The translations under genes were made by a program, and so were the position numbers. The notes under the pieces were generated by a model. That model did not search any database and had not been told where the DNA came from. It saw nothing but the letters and a program-made list of their open reading frames with translations. Below are positions 33,525 to 43,300 of a stretch of DNA of 64,000 bases, piece by piece. Each line of letters starts with the position of its first letter. Within the stretch, counting starts at the first letter, position 1. This DNA is from Streptomyces violaceoruber (lineage in GTDB: Bacteria > Actinomycetota > Actinomycetes > Streptomycetales > Streptomycetaceae): positions 61,870 through 125,869 of the forward strand of contig JODI01000017.1 in the NCBI GenBank assembly GCA_000720805.1. The letters run 5' to 3'.

Positions 33525-35927
33525 ATGCAACCACTGCACCCAGAAGATCCCGAGCAACTAGGGCCCTACCGTCCGGTGGCCCGCCTCGGAGCAGGCGGCA
33601 TGGGCCGGGTCTATCTGGCCGCCTCGCCGGCCGGCCGCACCGTCGCGGTCAAGGTCATCCGTCCCGAGATGGCCGAGGACAAGAACTTCCGGATCCGCTT
33701 CCGGCGCGAGGTGGCGGCCGCGGCGGCGGTCGGCGGCGTTTACACGGCGTCCGTGGTGGACGCCGCGCCGGACGACAAGACGCCATGGTTCGCGACCGCG
33801 TACGTACCAGGTCCCACCCTGGCCGAGGCGGTCGCCGCGCACGGGCCGCTGCCGGTGGAGACGGTCCTCGCGCTGGGCGCGGGCATCGCCGAGGCGCTGA
33901 TCGCGGTGCACGCCGAGGGGCTGGTGCACCGCGACCTCAAGCCGTCCAACGTGCTGCTCGCCGTCGACGGTCCGCGAGTCATCGACTTCGGCATCGTCCG
34001 GGCACGGGACGGCTACCAGCTCACCGGCTCAGGCGGACTGTTCGGCTCACTCGACTACGTCTGTCCCGAACAGGCCACCGGCGCTCCGGTGGGACCGGAG
34101 GGAGACGTCTTCTGTCTCGGCTCGGTGCTCGCGTTCGCCGCGTCGGGACACGCGCCGTTCTCCGGGTCCGCCGCGGCCGCCCTGCTCTACCAGGTGGTCC
34201 ACGGTTCGGCCGATCTGACCCTGGTGCCCGAGCCACTGCACAAAATCATCAGCCTCTGTCACGCCAAGGACCCTGCCCTTCGTATCAGCCCCGACCGGCT
34301 CTCCGCGGCCTGCGCGCCCGGCGGCGCCGAACAGGTGCTGACGGAGGGCTGGCTGCCCGCGCGGGTGGCCGCCATGGTCGACGACCGCCGGGCGGCCGCG
34401 ACGGACCTCGACCGCCTCGCACGGACCCTGACGCCCGCACGGCCCACGGCCGGAGCAGCCGCCGCTGAGGCACTCACCGTCCCCGGCAGAAACGGATCGG
34501 GCAGGACGCCGGTGGGGCCGTCGTCGCACGGGGCCGACGGCGGAGACGGCGCGGCGGACCCGGACCGCGTCCTCCCGGCCGGGGACGCCGACCACCGCGC
34601 CGCCGGTGGAGCCGGAGCCACCGGTGGAGCGCCGCCCACCGCCGAGCCGCCGGAGCGGAAACCCCCGGCGACCGTGGCCCAACCCGCGGAACCGGTGGAA
34701 CCAGTGGAACCGGCTGCACCGGCGGCGGAACGTTCCGCCGCACCCGCGCACCGCCGTGCCCCCGAAACCTCCCGTCTCGGCCGGCGCACCCTCCTCGCCG
34801 TGACCGCGGGCGCGGCCGTCGTCGGGGGCACCGCCCTCGTCGTCCGAGGAAGGACCGGCGGGCAGCGGGCGCATCGGCCCGGCCCCGCCCCCGAGCCGAC
34901 CTGGGTCTACCGCGGCGGCCCGCTGCTCCAGACCCCGGCCGTCTTCAACGGCGGCACGGCTCTGCTGAAGAGCCGCCCGGGCAACATGATCTGCCTCGAC
35001 CTGAGGAACGGATCCCAGCCCGCATGGGTCTACCAGGGCATCAGCCTCTCGCCCAGTCCCGTCCTGCTGGCCAACGACGCCGCGGTCGCCCTCGGCACCG
35101 GTGCGACTCTGATCGGCGTCGACCTGGCCAGCGGCACCGAGAAGTTCACCCTCGGCTTCGGCCGGGACTTCCAGTTCGATCAACTCCTCGGTGGATACGA
35201 CGGCTATGTCGTCTCCGTCCTCGGCGCCAGGCTGGAACGCCAGTCAGACGAGCAGGGCGTCGCGACCTCTACCAGCGCGGTCTTCGGCGTCGATCTCAGG
35301 GCCCGCCAGGCCGTCGTCATACCGATCGACCCCGAAGACGTCGGCGTTCCCCTCAAGCCCGTCATCACTTCCGGCTACTTCGTCTACGCCGACGGACTGC
35401 GCAATGTCACAGTCCGCAGCACCCGCGAGGGCGGTGGCTTGCGCTGGCGGCACCCGGTCGGCTACGACCTGCGGCCGGGTCTCGCGGTGCTCGGCAAAAC
35501 CGTCTTCGCCATCGGCTCCGAGTTCATCGCCCTGGACCTCGCCACCGGAAAGCTCCGCTGGAAGGCGAAGGCGGAACGCGGCATGTTCGCCTCCCTCGGG
35601 GCGGGCGGCAACACGGTCTACGCCACGGGCACCGATCCCTACGGCGTCTACGCCTTCAACGCGGCGACCGGCGCCCGTCGCTGGTTCTGCGAGACCCCCC
35701 GCCTCAACATCGACCATCCGATCGTGGTGGGGGCGCACGCCGTCCACGTGCCCGCCTTCGAGAACAAGAATGGCTTCTACGCGATCGACGCGGCCTCCGG
35801 CCGTCTGCTGTGGAACTTCACCGACGGCCGCGAGACCGGCGTCAACGACTGGCAGCTCTCCTGCGACGGGGCCGGACACCTCGTGGCACAGCACTTCGAC
35901 CGGGCTTACGGACTTCCCGTCATCTGA
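33525..35927 (+). CDS. Transmembrane Ser/Thr protein kinase with PQQ-like beta-propeller
   Basis: Hanks-type receptor kinase of 800 residues. The ATP loop LGAGGMGRVYLA (21-32), Lys43, Glu62, HRDLKPSN (135-142) and DFG (154-156) are all present, so it should be active. The activation segment ends CPEQATG in place of APE. Residues 290-420 form a Pro/Ala-rich linker, then LLAVTAGAAVVGGTALVV is a membrane segment. The rest is an outer PQQ/WD40-like propeller with repeated blades such as FIALDLATGKLRWKAKA and YAFNAATGARRWFCE. The propeller probably senses a ligand or wall material. ATG 33525 follows AACAGGCGGCCGAGGGC. Confidence 0.9.
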   Translation: MQPLHPEDPEQLGPYRPVARLGAGGMGRVYLAASPAGRTVAVKVIRPEMAEDKNFRIRFRREVAAAAAVGGVYTASVVDAAPDDKTPWFATAYVPGPTLAEAVAAHGPLPVETVLALGAGIAEALIAVHAEGLVHRDLKPSNVLLAVDGPRVIDFGIVRARDGYQLTGSGGLFGSLDYVCPEQATGAPVGPEGDVFCLGSVLAFAASGHAPFSGSAAAALLYQVVHGSADLTLVPEPLHKIISLCHAKDPALRISPDRLSAACAPGGAEQVLTEGWLPARVAAMVDDRRAAATDLDRLARTLTPARPTAGAAAAEALTVPGRNGSGRTPVGPSSHGADGGDGAADPDRVLPAGDADHRAAGGAGATGGAPPTAEPPERKPPATVAQPAEPVEPVEPAAPAAERSAAPAHRRAPETSRLGRRTLLAVTAGAAVVGGTALVVRGRTGGQRAHRPGPAPEPTWVYRGGPLLQTPAVFNGGTALLKSRPGNMICLDLRNGSQPAWVYQGISLSPSPVLLANDAAVALGTGATLIGVDLASGTEKFTLGFGRDFQFDQLLGGYDGYVVSVLGARLERQSDEQGVATSTSAVFGVDLRARQAVVIPIDPEDVGVPLKPVITSGYFVYADGLRNVTVRSTREGGGLRWRHPVGYDLRPGLAVLGKTVFAIGSEFIALDLATGKLRWKAKAERGMFASLGAGGNTVYATGTDPYGVYAFNAATGARRWFCETPRLNIDHPIVVGAHAVHVPAFENKNGFYAIDAASGRLLWNFTDGRETGVNDWQLSCDGAGHLVAQHFDRAYGLPVI

Positions 35928-36139
35928 GGAGCGGGCCCCGGACAGCCGGATCCCGGTTCTCAGGCAGCACACCCTTCGGCGCGCCGGTCCCGGGGCGCAG
36001 AGATGATGTCGGCCTCCTGACCTCGGCCGGACCAGCGTGATGACCTTGCTGATCCGCGGCCGTGTGCGGAAGTGGTGCGGTCGGTTGTCGGCGGGGGTGT
36101 CGGAGGAGATTGCGGCCTGCTCCAAAAAGGCGTTTTCGC

Positions 36140-36425
36140 TCAGATCCGTGATGATGGCGTGGACACGGGCAGCCGGGACCGACTGACGGTGGGCGTGCTG
36201 ACGCGGTACTGGATGGCCGCCACCGAGCAGATGCACCGGATGATCGCCCCCGAGGTGCGCAACGAGCAGACCAGGTGCAGGCTGGCCAGACTGCACCTGG
36301 AGGGGCTACTCGACCGCATCACCCCGCCGCAGGCCGGAGAACCCGAGTGGGTTCCCCAACCCGTACGGCGTGCAACTCGCCTCCGAGATGGTCGGAGATG
36401 CGCGGGCACCGGCCCTCCGGAGCGG
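36140..36425 (+). pseudogene. Replication-relaxation family protein fragment
   Basis: The reading VLTRYWMAATEQMHRMIAPE, then LARLHLEGLLDRITPPQAGE, has the winged-helix pattern of plasmid replication-relaxation proteins. The frame then shifts to GFPNPYGVQLASEMVGD, matching the usual YGVQLA segment. Start and C-terminal part are missing. It suggests an integrated plasmid or conjugative element once lay here. Confidence 0.5.
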
Positions 36426-36456
36426 CGGTGGCCGCACGATGACGGGAGGGACCCTC

Positions 36457-37056
36457 ATGCCTCAGCAGACCGCGCCGAACGCACCGGCCAGGAAACCCGT
36501 CAGCACAGGCGGCGTCTTCCTCTCGTTCGCCCCGTGGATCATCTTCGGAGTGGTCGCCAGTCCCAGTACCTGGGAGTACGCGGCCCTCGCCGCGCTGATC
36601 GCCTCGATCGCGCTGTCCGGGCAGGATCTGCTGCACGGCAAACTCCGAATCCTCGACGTGACCGGCATCGTGTTTTTCGGCGTTCTGTCGGTTCTCGGGC
36701 TGGCCCTGGACCGCGGGCAGCTCCTGTGGGTGGAGACGTACGCCCAGGTCATCTCGAACGGTCTGGTGGCCGTCGTAGCGCTCGGATCGCTGTTCGTCGA
36801 CCCGTTCACCGCGCAGTACGCCCGGGAGTCGACCCCTCGCGAAGTGTGGAACTCGCCGGTCTTCACGCACATCAACACGGTGCTGACGGCCGTGTGGGGC
36901 ATGGCCTTCGCCCTGATGACGGTCTCGACCTGGCTGGCCATCCGCTTCCCGTCCCAGGACGACTGGTTCAACTGGGTCGTTCCCATCGTCCTGCTCGTGT
37001 GGGCCGTGCAGTTCAGCCAGCGCTATCCGGAGTCGTACAAGGCGCGCATGACCTGA
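36457..37056 (+). CDS. Six-segment membrane protein of unknown function
   Basis: Protein of 199 residues with hydrophobic segments such as GVFLSFAPWIIFGVVAS, AALAALIASIALSG, DVTGIVFFGVLSVLGLAL, VISNGLVAVVALGSLFV, INTVLTAVWGMAFALMTV and WVVPIVLLVWAVQFS. No family name is certain; it looks like actinobacterial integral membrane proteins of this size. ATG 36457 follows GGGAGGGACCCTC; an in-frame ATG at 36439 is less well placed. No operon partner. Confidence 0.7.
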   Translation: MPQQTAPNAPARKPVSTGGVFLSFAPWIIFGVVASPSTWEYAALAALIASIALSGQDLLHGKLRILDVTGIVFFGVLSVLGLALDRGQLLWVETYAQVISNGLVAVVALGSLFVDPFTAQYARESTPREVWNSPVFTHINTVLTAVWGMAFALMTVSTWLAIRFPSQDDWFNWVVPIVLLVWAVQFSQRYPESYKARMT

Positions 37057-37309
37057 TGAGCTGGTGCCTTTTCACTGAGTGCTGGCCGGCTGAGCAGCCG
37101 GCCTTCTCAAGTGGGGATGCCAGCGAGAGGGCAGCGAGAAGGCGTACCGCGTGCGCACGAGGTCACGTTGGGCACGACCAGAAGCAGCGGCTTGTGGGAG
37201 GGGACCGGATGCCGACAAACCTCAGAAGACGGCCTCGTCGACGCGCGCGAGGACACCCGGGTGCCCGATCCTCTCGCCTGTCGCTGCTTGGGGCGTGGTC
37301 CCCGGGCCG

Positions 37310-37510
37310 TGCCTGACGCTGCCGTCGCGGACAAGGCCTCTCGTCCCGCGCTCACCTCCCTTACCTGCGGAACCGCAACATCAAGGCAGCCATCCCGGAG
37401 AAGAAGGACCAGTTGCCGCCCATCGCAAGGAATGAACCGGGGCGGCCGGGGCGGACGTCCCACCGGCCTCCATGATCTGGATCAACGACCTCCTGCAGGT
37501 AACCGGTCGT
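37310..37510 (+). pseudogene. IS427-type transposase 3' relic
   Basis: Nucleotides closely match the 3' part of the transposase at 29330-29640, for example GCGGACAAGGCCT, CAACATCAAGGCAG, CATCCCGGAGAAGAAGGACCA and ATCTGGATCAACGACCT. Frames are broken and internal segments are missing, so this is an old copy of the same IS type. Confidence 0.75.
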
Positions 37511-37583
37511 GGACTGAGTCCGGTTGGCCCGACTGAACATGGCAGTTGACTACTGGACAGCCGCCCTGGGCGCGGCTCCGCGC

Positions 37584-38534
37584 CTACCGGAAGCCGAGGT
37601 GCGGATCCGTGCCGACCAGCTCAGCGCTCACTGCCCACAGGCGAGCGGCGACGGCCGGGTCGGCCATATGGGAGGGGACGGGCTCACGCCGCGGTATGCC
37701 ACGCAGACCGAAGACCCTCGGCCCCCACAGCTGCCCTCCCTGCACCTCCGAGTCGAGGACGGCACGGACGACGGGCCATGCTCCGGCATCCTTGCCCTGC
37801 ACCAAGAGACCGGCGGGCAAGGCGCGCAGCCGCTCGCCGGGGGTTGTCACGCCTACCGGCGGGCGGGACGGGGTGAGGGAGTCCAGTGCGCCGCCGGGGT
37901 GGGCCACCACACTGAGAACCGTGCTGTCCACGGCACGCAGGCGGCGATCGAGTTCAAAACCGAAGCACATCTGCGCCAGCTTCGATCGGCCATAGGTGCG
38001 CTTGGCCCGGTAGTCCTTGACCGACTGCAGGTCGCCCAGGTCCAGCCGCTCGGACCGCGCAGCAAAGCTTCCGACCGTCACGATGCGACCCGCCGAAGCC
38101 GCGGACAGCAGGGGGGTCAGCCACTGGGTGAGCGCGAAATGGCCGAGGTGGTTGGTACCGAACATCAGCTCGTGGCCGTCCCCGGTCTCGCGACGCGGCG
38201 GGTCGTCGAGAGCGACCCCGGCGTTGTACACCACCGCGTCTAGGTGATCGAGAGCCAGCATGTCCACGGCGGTCTTCAGGGACGACAGGTCGGCGAGGTC
38301 CAGTTGAAGATGCCGCACGTGCGCACCAGGGACGCGCGAACGGATCGAGGCCATGGCGGCGTCGGCCTTAGCGGCGTCCCGGCTGCCGAGTACGACAACG
38401 GCGCCGGTGGCGGCGAGCTGCTCCGCGACAAAGTAGCCGATTCCGGCATTACCCCCGGTGACCAGGAAGAACCTGCCCTCGGCAGACGGCAGACGGTGAA
38501 CGTCCCACGCTCGGCTCTGGGATGCGGAAGACAC
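37584..38534 (-). CDS. Short-chain dehydrogenase (protochlorophyllide-reductase/retinol-dehydrogenase-like)
   Basis: NAD(P)-dependent oxidoreductase of 316 residues. The cofactor motif is FLVTGGNAGIGYFVAEQLA; VVYNAGVAL and FGTNHLGHFALTQWL follow. The catalytic serine lies in IVTVGSFAARSER and the active-site YGRSKLAQMCF supplies Tyr and Lys. Length and order fit the subgroup that includes light-dependent protochlorophyllide reductase-like and retinol-dehydrogenase-like proteins. It stands alone. Substrate unknown. Confidence 0.88.
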   Translation of the reverse strand: MSSASQSRAWDVHRLPSAEGRFFLVTGGNAGIGYFVAEQLAATGAVVVLGSRDAAKADAAMASIRSRVPGAHVRHLQLDLADLSSLKTAVDMLALDHLDAVVYNAGVALDDPPRRETGDGHELMFGTNHLGHFALTQWLTPLLSAASAGRIVTVGSFAARSERLDLGDLQSVKDYRAKRTYGRSKLAQMCFGFELDRRLRAVDSTVLSVVAHPGGALDSLTPSRPPVGVTTPGERLRALPAGLLVQGKDAGAWPVVRAVLDSEVQGGQLWGPRVFGLRGIPRREPVPSHMADPAVAARLWAVSAELVGTDPHLGFR

Positions 38535-38776
38535 GATGACAGGCTCCTTGTGCCGCGGGCAGCGCGCTCATGGTGAGCACCAACCCGACCAAGGTCCCAA
38601 CCTCCACCGACGAACCCCCGACAGATCACGGTTGGCGCCGACAGACTTCCGATACCTCTCCGGAGAACTACCGAGAGCAAGAAGGCTGCTACGCCACGGC
38701 TGCCGCCTGACCGGAGTACTCCAGCAGCCGAGGCGGCGTGCCCACGCTCCCGGCGCAGGGGTGCCGCACCGGGGGG

Positions 38777-38932
38777 TCAGTCGAGCTGGGGGCCGATTGA
38801 CGGAACATCTGCCGGCAACCCGGGCGTTACGAGCAGTCCGAGCCGAGTCCTCTGGTGGACGACGTCGTGCACGTGCACGGCGGCGGAAACGTCGGGAGTC
38901 TGCTGAACCTCTGGTGCGTCCTCCCGGCTCAT
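38777..38932 (-). CDS. Truncated winged-helix regulator
   Basis: A 51-residue frame starting at ATG 38932, overlapping the stop of the membrane protein gene as ATGA. VHDVVHQRTRLGLLV matches the beginning of small winged-helix (HTH_27/ArsR-like) regulators that often follow such membrane protein genes. It then loses similarity and ends at TGA 38779-38777. A normal member is about 100 residues, so the second half is lost. Confidence 0.5.
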   Translation of the reverse strand: MSREDAPEVQQTPDVSAAVHVHDVVHQRTRLGLLVTPGLPADVPSIGPQLD

Positions 38933-39543
38933 GCAGCCAGCCTCCGCTCCCGCCGCAGGGCGGTCAGTCCACCCGCCAGCAGGAGCAACCCGGTCATTCC
39001 AGTGATGATCGTAGGCGCACCGTCGAAATATCCCGACTGCGGCTCGAACCAGCCCAGCCCGTACGCCGCGCGGTACAGCAAATTCTCGAGCGTGGCTGTG
39101 AATGTCCCCAGCACCCCAATGACGGCGAAGAGCACCGCGAAAGCCCCGAGGAAGGCGTTGCGCTGCCGCACTGCCAACAGCAGCAGGGCGATCCCTATGA
39201 CCGGCAACTGGACAGCGGTCAGCGGGAGGACCAAGGCGAAGGCCGCCAGCAAGATCCAGCCGGTCCTCGTGTAAGGGGCGTCACCTGGGCCGGCATCGAC
39301 ACCCGCCGGCCGGCGCCGGTACCACCACCCCACCAGCAGAAATCCCACCGGGGCGACAATCGACCAGTACAGCAGGCTCAGCAATGACAGCTGCCCGGCA
39401 AGGGGGGCGTACCCGAGCGTCAACAGGCCGAAGGCCAGCAACGGCACAGACGACGCTCTTCGTTCCCGTCGCGCCGGCCTGCGGAGACGTTCCACCTCAG
39501 CCAAGGCACCACCGGACTTGGCAGCTTGTCCCCTCACATCCAC
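38929..39543 (-). CDS. Integral membrane protein of unknown function
   Basis: Protein of 204 residues with about five hydrophobic segments: VPLLAFGLLTLGYAPLAG, LYWSIVAPVGFLLVGWWY, GWILLAAFALVLPLTAVQ, AFAVLFAVIGVLGTFTA and IITGMTGLLLLAGGLTAL. No domain name is certain. It overlaps by four bases with a truncated winged-helix gene; this pairing occurs in actinobacteria, so the regulator probably controlled it. Confidence 0.65.
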   Translation of the reverse strand: MDVRGQAAKSGGALAEVERLRRPARRERRASSVPLLAFGLLTLGYAPLAGQLSLLSLLYWSIVAPVGFLLVGWWYRRRPAGVDAGPGDAPYTRTGWILLAAFALVLPLTAVQLPVIGIALLLLAVRQRNAFLGAFAVLFAVIGVLGTFTATLENLLYRAAYGLGWFEPQSGYFDGAPTIITGMTGLLLLAGGLTALRRERRLAA

Positions 39544-39853
39544 CCACTTCCAACAGCGATCTGGATCAGAAAGTACCCTCTGATTCAGAGTTCCCAGATC
39601 GGTTGAAACGCTATTTTCCGGTCAAGGAAACGCAGCACGACTGACCGGACACAGTGGACGTCACGATGGCCGTCGGCTGTCGCGTCACCGGCGGGCCATG
39701 GCCCCCGTCGGCTTGACGAGTCGCGAACCGTACGTGGACACGGTCGATGTCCTCGCAGTCGAGGTGGTGGCCCTTGATGTGATGTCGGCTTGTTCTGACG
39801 TCATCACCGCCTGCACACCTGTCGGCGTCAGTGAGGTGACCGGGGCGTGCCGG
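39544..39853. other. Intergenic region without a recognised gene
   Basis: It is noticeably less GC-rich around 39550-39650. It should hold the promoter of the membrane protein gene and the end of the ATP-grasp gene. No element is identified. Confidence 0.4.
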
Positions 39854-40690
39854 TCAGGTCCGGGGTGAGTTGCCCAGAAACCGGTGGAGGGAGGTCGTCA
39901 TGCTGGCGACGAAGGCGTCACGGGTCGGGTCGTCGACATGGTCCAGGGACAGGTAGGGGTTGAGGTCTTCCAACTCGACCAGGAGGAGGTCGCCCTTCTG
40001 GGTACGGCAGGCGTCCACGCGCTGGATACCGTGATCGAGGGTGTTCCAGTCGATGAAACGGCGGGCGAAACCGAGATCGGCTTCCGTGGGCCGATAGGAC
40101 TCAAGGACCCAGCGACGGTCGGGGTCGGGGGCGTGGAGCGCGTACTGAAAGGTGTCGTCGACGTAGTAGAACGACACCTCATAGCGGAAGTCGATGCGGG
40201 GCTGGACCAGAATGTCGCCGTAGGTGAGGCCGTCCAACTGGTCCCGGGAGACGAAGTTGAGGCCGATGGAGTCCGCCCCTGCCTTCGGCTTGACCACGTA
40301 CTGGTCACTCTCGGGCAGCGCACCGAGGTCCTTTGGCCGGTCGATGGTGGGAATGACCGGGTATCCGGCTGCCGTCAGGTCCAGCAGGTACTGTTTGCCG
40401 GCCATGTCCGCCCGGCCGGACAGCGGGTTGTAGACCCGGGTACCGCGCGCCGCGGCCTGGTTCCGGAAGGCGTCGTACTCCGTCTGGTAGTGCAGCACGG
40501 GGCCGCTGTTGCGGACCACGACCCCGTCGAAGGCGTCCATGAGAGCGGCGGCGTCCAACGGGTGGCACAACGCGACAACAAAGTCGTTCCGCAGCCGCGA
40601 CGACAGGAAGATGTCCTCGTCGCAGTAGCGCCGCCCCCGGGCCTGGTAGGCGAGATCGGTCACGAACAAAACGCTGGGGCGGCCGGGCAT
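39854..40690 (-). CDS. ATP-grasp domain protein
   Basis: Protein of 278 residues. SDQYVVKPKAGADSIGLNFV and GDILVQPRIDFRYEVSFYYV carry the ATP-grasp lysine and the acidic hinge, and LLLVELEDLNPYLSLDHVD is the metal-binding end. Relatives ligate a carboxylate to an amine in small peptide or RiPP pathways, but no precursor or second enzyme is adjacent. ATG 40690 follows CAGGAGATGCCCC. Substrate unknown. Confidence 0.8.
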   Translation of the reverse strand: MPGRPSVLFVTDLAYQARGRRYCDEDIFLSSRLRNDFVVALCHPLDAAALMDAFDGVVVRNSGPVLHYQTEYDAFRNQAAARGTRVYNPLSGRADMAGKQYLLDLTAAGYPVIPTIDRPKDLGALPESDQYVVKPKAGADSIGLNFVSRDQLDGLTYGDILVQPRIDFRYEVSFYYVDDTFQYALHAPDPDRRWVLESYRPTEADLGFARRFIDWNTLDHGIQRVDACRTQKGDLLLVELEDLNPYLSLDHVDDPTRDAFVASMTTSLHRFLGNSPRT

Positions 40691-40828
40691 GGGGCATCTC
40701 CTGGGTCGGTGCCCACCAATCTACCCACGTCCCCGATCACCGCCCGGCGCCGGGCCCGCCCCCACCGGCGACCAGTTCGACGAGACCACGGGAGAGCGCA
40801 GGCGGTTCGCCTCGGCGCTTTCGCCGCC

Positions 40829-41130
40829 ATGGTGCCGCAAGTTCCGAAGATCAGTGAGGTGCTGCCGCGGCCCTCCCTCCACGGCCTGCCCACCGGGGAC
40901 TTGGAGCCCGCACGCGAGCACTTCCTCACCAACTCGGTCGGCCTCTCCCTGCCGTCGGCGTCCGGAAGGTTCCGGCCGGGGTGTTCACGGACATTCGCCG
41001 TGTCAGCGGTGCCGGGTTCACAAAACGGCCAACGTCGTCAACGCCCTGCCCAGTCGGCCCCCGACCGGCGTCCGCAAGGCCCTCCGCGGCGTCGCGACGC
41101 CCGGCACGCACGCTCACGCTCGTGATCAAT
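40829..41130 (+). pseudogene. IS256-family transposase relic
   Basis: The reading ISEVLPRPSLHGLPTGDLEP then AREHFLTNSVGLSLPSA matches the region before the first Asp of mutator-type (IS256) transposases. After a large deletion and frame change, RVHKTANVVNALPSRPPTGV and RKALRGV match their C-terminal half. All catalytic parts are missing. Confidence 0.6.
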
Positions 41131-41364
41131 ACACCTAGGCCGCCCAACTCGCCGGGGGCCCGTGAACGCACCTCACCTCGTCTCCCTCGTCAGCGCCGGG
41201 GCCCGCCGCGAACACGGCCCCCTCGTCGAGCCCTCCGAGCCCCTGGTGGCATCACCAACCCCAACCGATCCACGGCTTGTCTTTCATTTGCTCCGCCGCA
41301 AGCCTCCCCAACAGAACTGAATTCACTTAAGGTTCAGCTAAAGTCGTTGACGAGGAGGTCAACC

Positions 41365-42060
41365 ATGGCGTTTGTTCTCATCCACGGTGCAAGCTTCGGT
41401 GCGAACTGCTGGGACGAGCTGGTCCCCCACCTCGGTGCGGAAGCGTTGGCGGTCGACCTTCCGGGGCGCGGGAGCAGGGCCGAAGTCGACCTGGGCGAGG
41501 TCACTCTCGCGGACTGCGCCGACGCGGTCCGGGAGGACATCGAGGCAAAGGACCTGCGGGACGTTGTACTCGTCGGTCACTCCTTCGCGGGAGTCACGAT
41601 CCCGCGCGTCCTGGACCTCATACCCGACCGGATCCGCCACGTCGTCCTCGTGTCGGCCGTGGTGCCGACGGACAGAACCCGGGTGCTCGACCAGATCGAT
41701 CCCGAAGTGCGGCATCTGGTGGAGCAGTCCATCACCGACGGCGTCTACCACCAGACCCGCGAGGGCGCCGCCGCAATGCTGTGCAACGACATGGACGAGG
41801 CGGCCACCACGTCCACCCTGGACCGGCTTGCCGACGATTCCGCCGCCCTGCTGAGCGAGACCGTGGACCTGAGCGGCTACAGACGCGAGATCCCCCGGAC
41901 GTACGTGCACCTCACGCGGGACCGATGCTACGTCGAGGAACTCCAGCAGCGGTCCATTGCGCTGCTTCGGCCCGACGTCATCGATCTCGACACCGGTCAC
42001 ATGGCAATGATCAGTGCGCCCGAAAAGCTTGCCTCCGTCCTCAACACCATTCACGGCTGA
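41365..42060 (+). CDS. Alpha/beta-fold hydrolase
   Basis: Hydrolase of 231 residues. Features are FVLIHGASFGANCWDELVPH (oxyanion HG), AVDLPGRGSRAEVDLG, the elbow GHSFAG with the nucleophile Ser, and LDTGHMAMISAPEKLA with the catalytic His. It resembles actinobacterial esterase/hydroxynitrile-lyase-like members. ATG 41365 follows GAGGAGGTCAACC. It stands alone. The substrate cannot be inferred. Confidence 0.88.
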   Translation: MAFVLIHGASFGANCWDELVPHLGAEALAVDLPGRGSRAEVDLGEVTLADCADAVREDIEAKDLRDVVLVGHSFAGVTIPRVLDLIPDRIRHVVLVSAVVPTDRTRVLDQIDPEVRHLVEQSITDGVYHQTREGAAAMLCNDMDEAATTSTLDRLADDSAALLSETVDLSGYRREIPRTYVHLTRDRCYVEELQQRSIALLRPDVIDLDTGHMAMISAPEKLASVLNTIHG

Positions 42061-42494
42061 TCAACGTGTCGGCCTGCGGTTGACGGCCCGTGAACGGGCT
42101 TCGCCTTGTGGCCCTCACCGACGCCGGAGTCCCCTTCGTACGTGGTCCCCTCGACTTCCGGAGCCGCGCAGGCAGCCGGCCGATGTCCCGGCGTCCCGGC
42201 CCTCGGCAGCACATCGACCGAGCGCGCCGTCCTCAAGGTCCACCAGGATCGTGGCGTACGAGTCGCCCTTGCGTACCGCGAAGTCGTCGCCCCGAGGGCT
42301 CGCACGCTGAACTGTGGAAACTCCGGAAACCCACGTTCGGTCCGCTCAGCCACCGCACCACCCCGCATCTTGGGCAACTCGCCGTCGGTCGATAGATGCC
42401 CAGACCAGGCAGGTGACGTCACAAGACCCTCGACACGGCCGAATGACACGGACGTTCATACCTGTCCCTGAGGGCAGGGGTCGGCATCTCCCAC
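42061..42494. other. Intergenic region without a recognised gene
   Basis: It lies between the convergent 3' ends of the hydrolase and the small membrane protein genes. Only unremarkable frames are present. Confidence 0.45.
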
Positions 42495-42911
42495 TCATGT
42501 GAGGGACAGGAGCATGTTCGTCTGTCCGATGGCCAGCGTTGTGCCGATGACGAAGAACAGTCCTTGAACGACGCTGGTGATCGGCATACGCAGCCGTGCG
42601 TGAACGTAGGACGACACGGCGAGTGCACCGGGGACGATCCAGATCATGGCCAGCTGAAGGAACGTCACATGTCCAGTGCTCACGGACGGGTCTCCCGATG
42701 GCTCCGAGTGCGACATCCCGACCAGGAACATCCACAGAGCCACCCCCGCCAGAGCTGCCGCATCGCCGGCCGCCAGCAAGAGCGCGACCGCGGCATCTGT
42801 CAGACGAGAGGGCCGCCGCGTCCCGGCCTGGGTGTCGTCGCCTGTGCCGAGTCGTCTGCTGAGTCGCCGACGCTCGCGGGTGCTGTTCCGGATTCTCTCC
42901 CACCAGACCAC
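42495..42911 (-). CDS. Small membrane protein (DUF6234-like)
   Basis: About 138 residues with hydrophobic segments LTDAAVALLLAAGDAAALAG, FLQLAMIWIVPGALAVSSYV and VVQGLFFVIGTTLAIGQTNM. General pattern and size recall DUF6234 proteins of Streptomyces; this is a guess from pattern. The 5' end abuts a transposase relic and the frame runs back into it, so the start (GTG 42911 proposed) is uncertain and the original N-terminus may be lost. Confidence 0.5.
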   Translation of the reverse strand: MVWWERIRNSTRERRRLSRRLGTGDDTQAGTRRPSRLTDAAVALLLAAGDAAALAGVALWMFLVGMSHSEPSGDPSVSTGHVTFLQLAMIWIVPGALAVSSYVHARLRMPITSVVQGLFFVIGTTLAIGQTNMLLSLT

Positions 42912-42959
42912 TGCTCGACTGCACCACGGAGGCAGTAATTCCGCCCCAACTCGGTAGAC

Positions 42960-43300
42960 AACGACTTGGATTCCTCCGCAGATGGCGGATGGACGAACGG
43001 GACGGCGTCGCATCGCCCTTCGACTCGGCCACACCGCGCCGAAACGCTTGGAGGGCCAGCATGTTCACCGAGTCGATCCCGCAGACCGACAGTCCACATC
43101 TCCGCGCGGGCCCAACTCGTCGAGGTGAGGCGGTGCAGCTTCGTCCAGACCCGAGCCTCGCCCCACTCGGTGAAGCACCGGTGCGCGGTCGGCCCCGACG
43201 GACCGAAGACCGGTGGGACCTGCCGCCAGGTGCAGCCTGTCGTGGCCACGAAGGTCATCGCCGCGAGAACCTGGCGGTCACCGTGGGGCCGCCGGCCCAC
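42960..43300 (-). pseudogene. IS5-family transposase relic
   Basis: The minus reading GRRPHGDRQVLAAMTFVATT, GCTWRQVPPVFGPSGPTAHR and FTEWGEARVWTKLHRL is the N-terminal helix-turn-helix part of an IS5-family transposase (DUF4096 type). Pieces in other frames follow. The catalytic core is missing. Confidence 0.7.
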
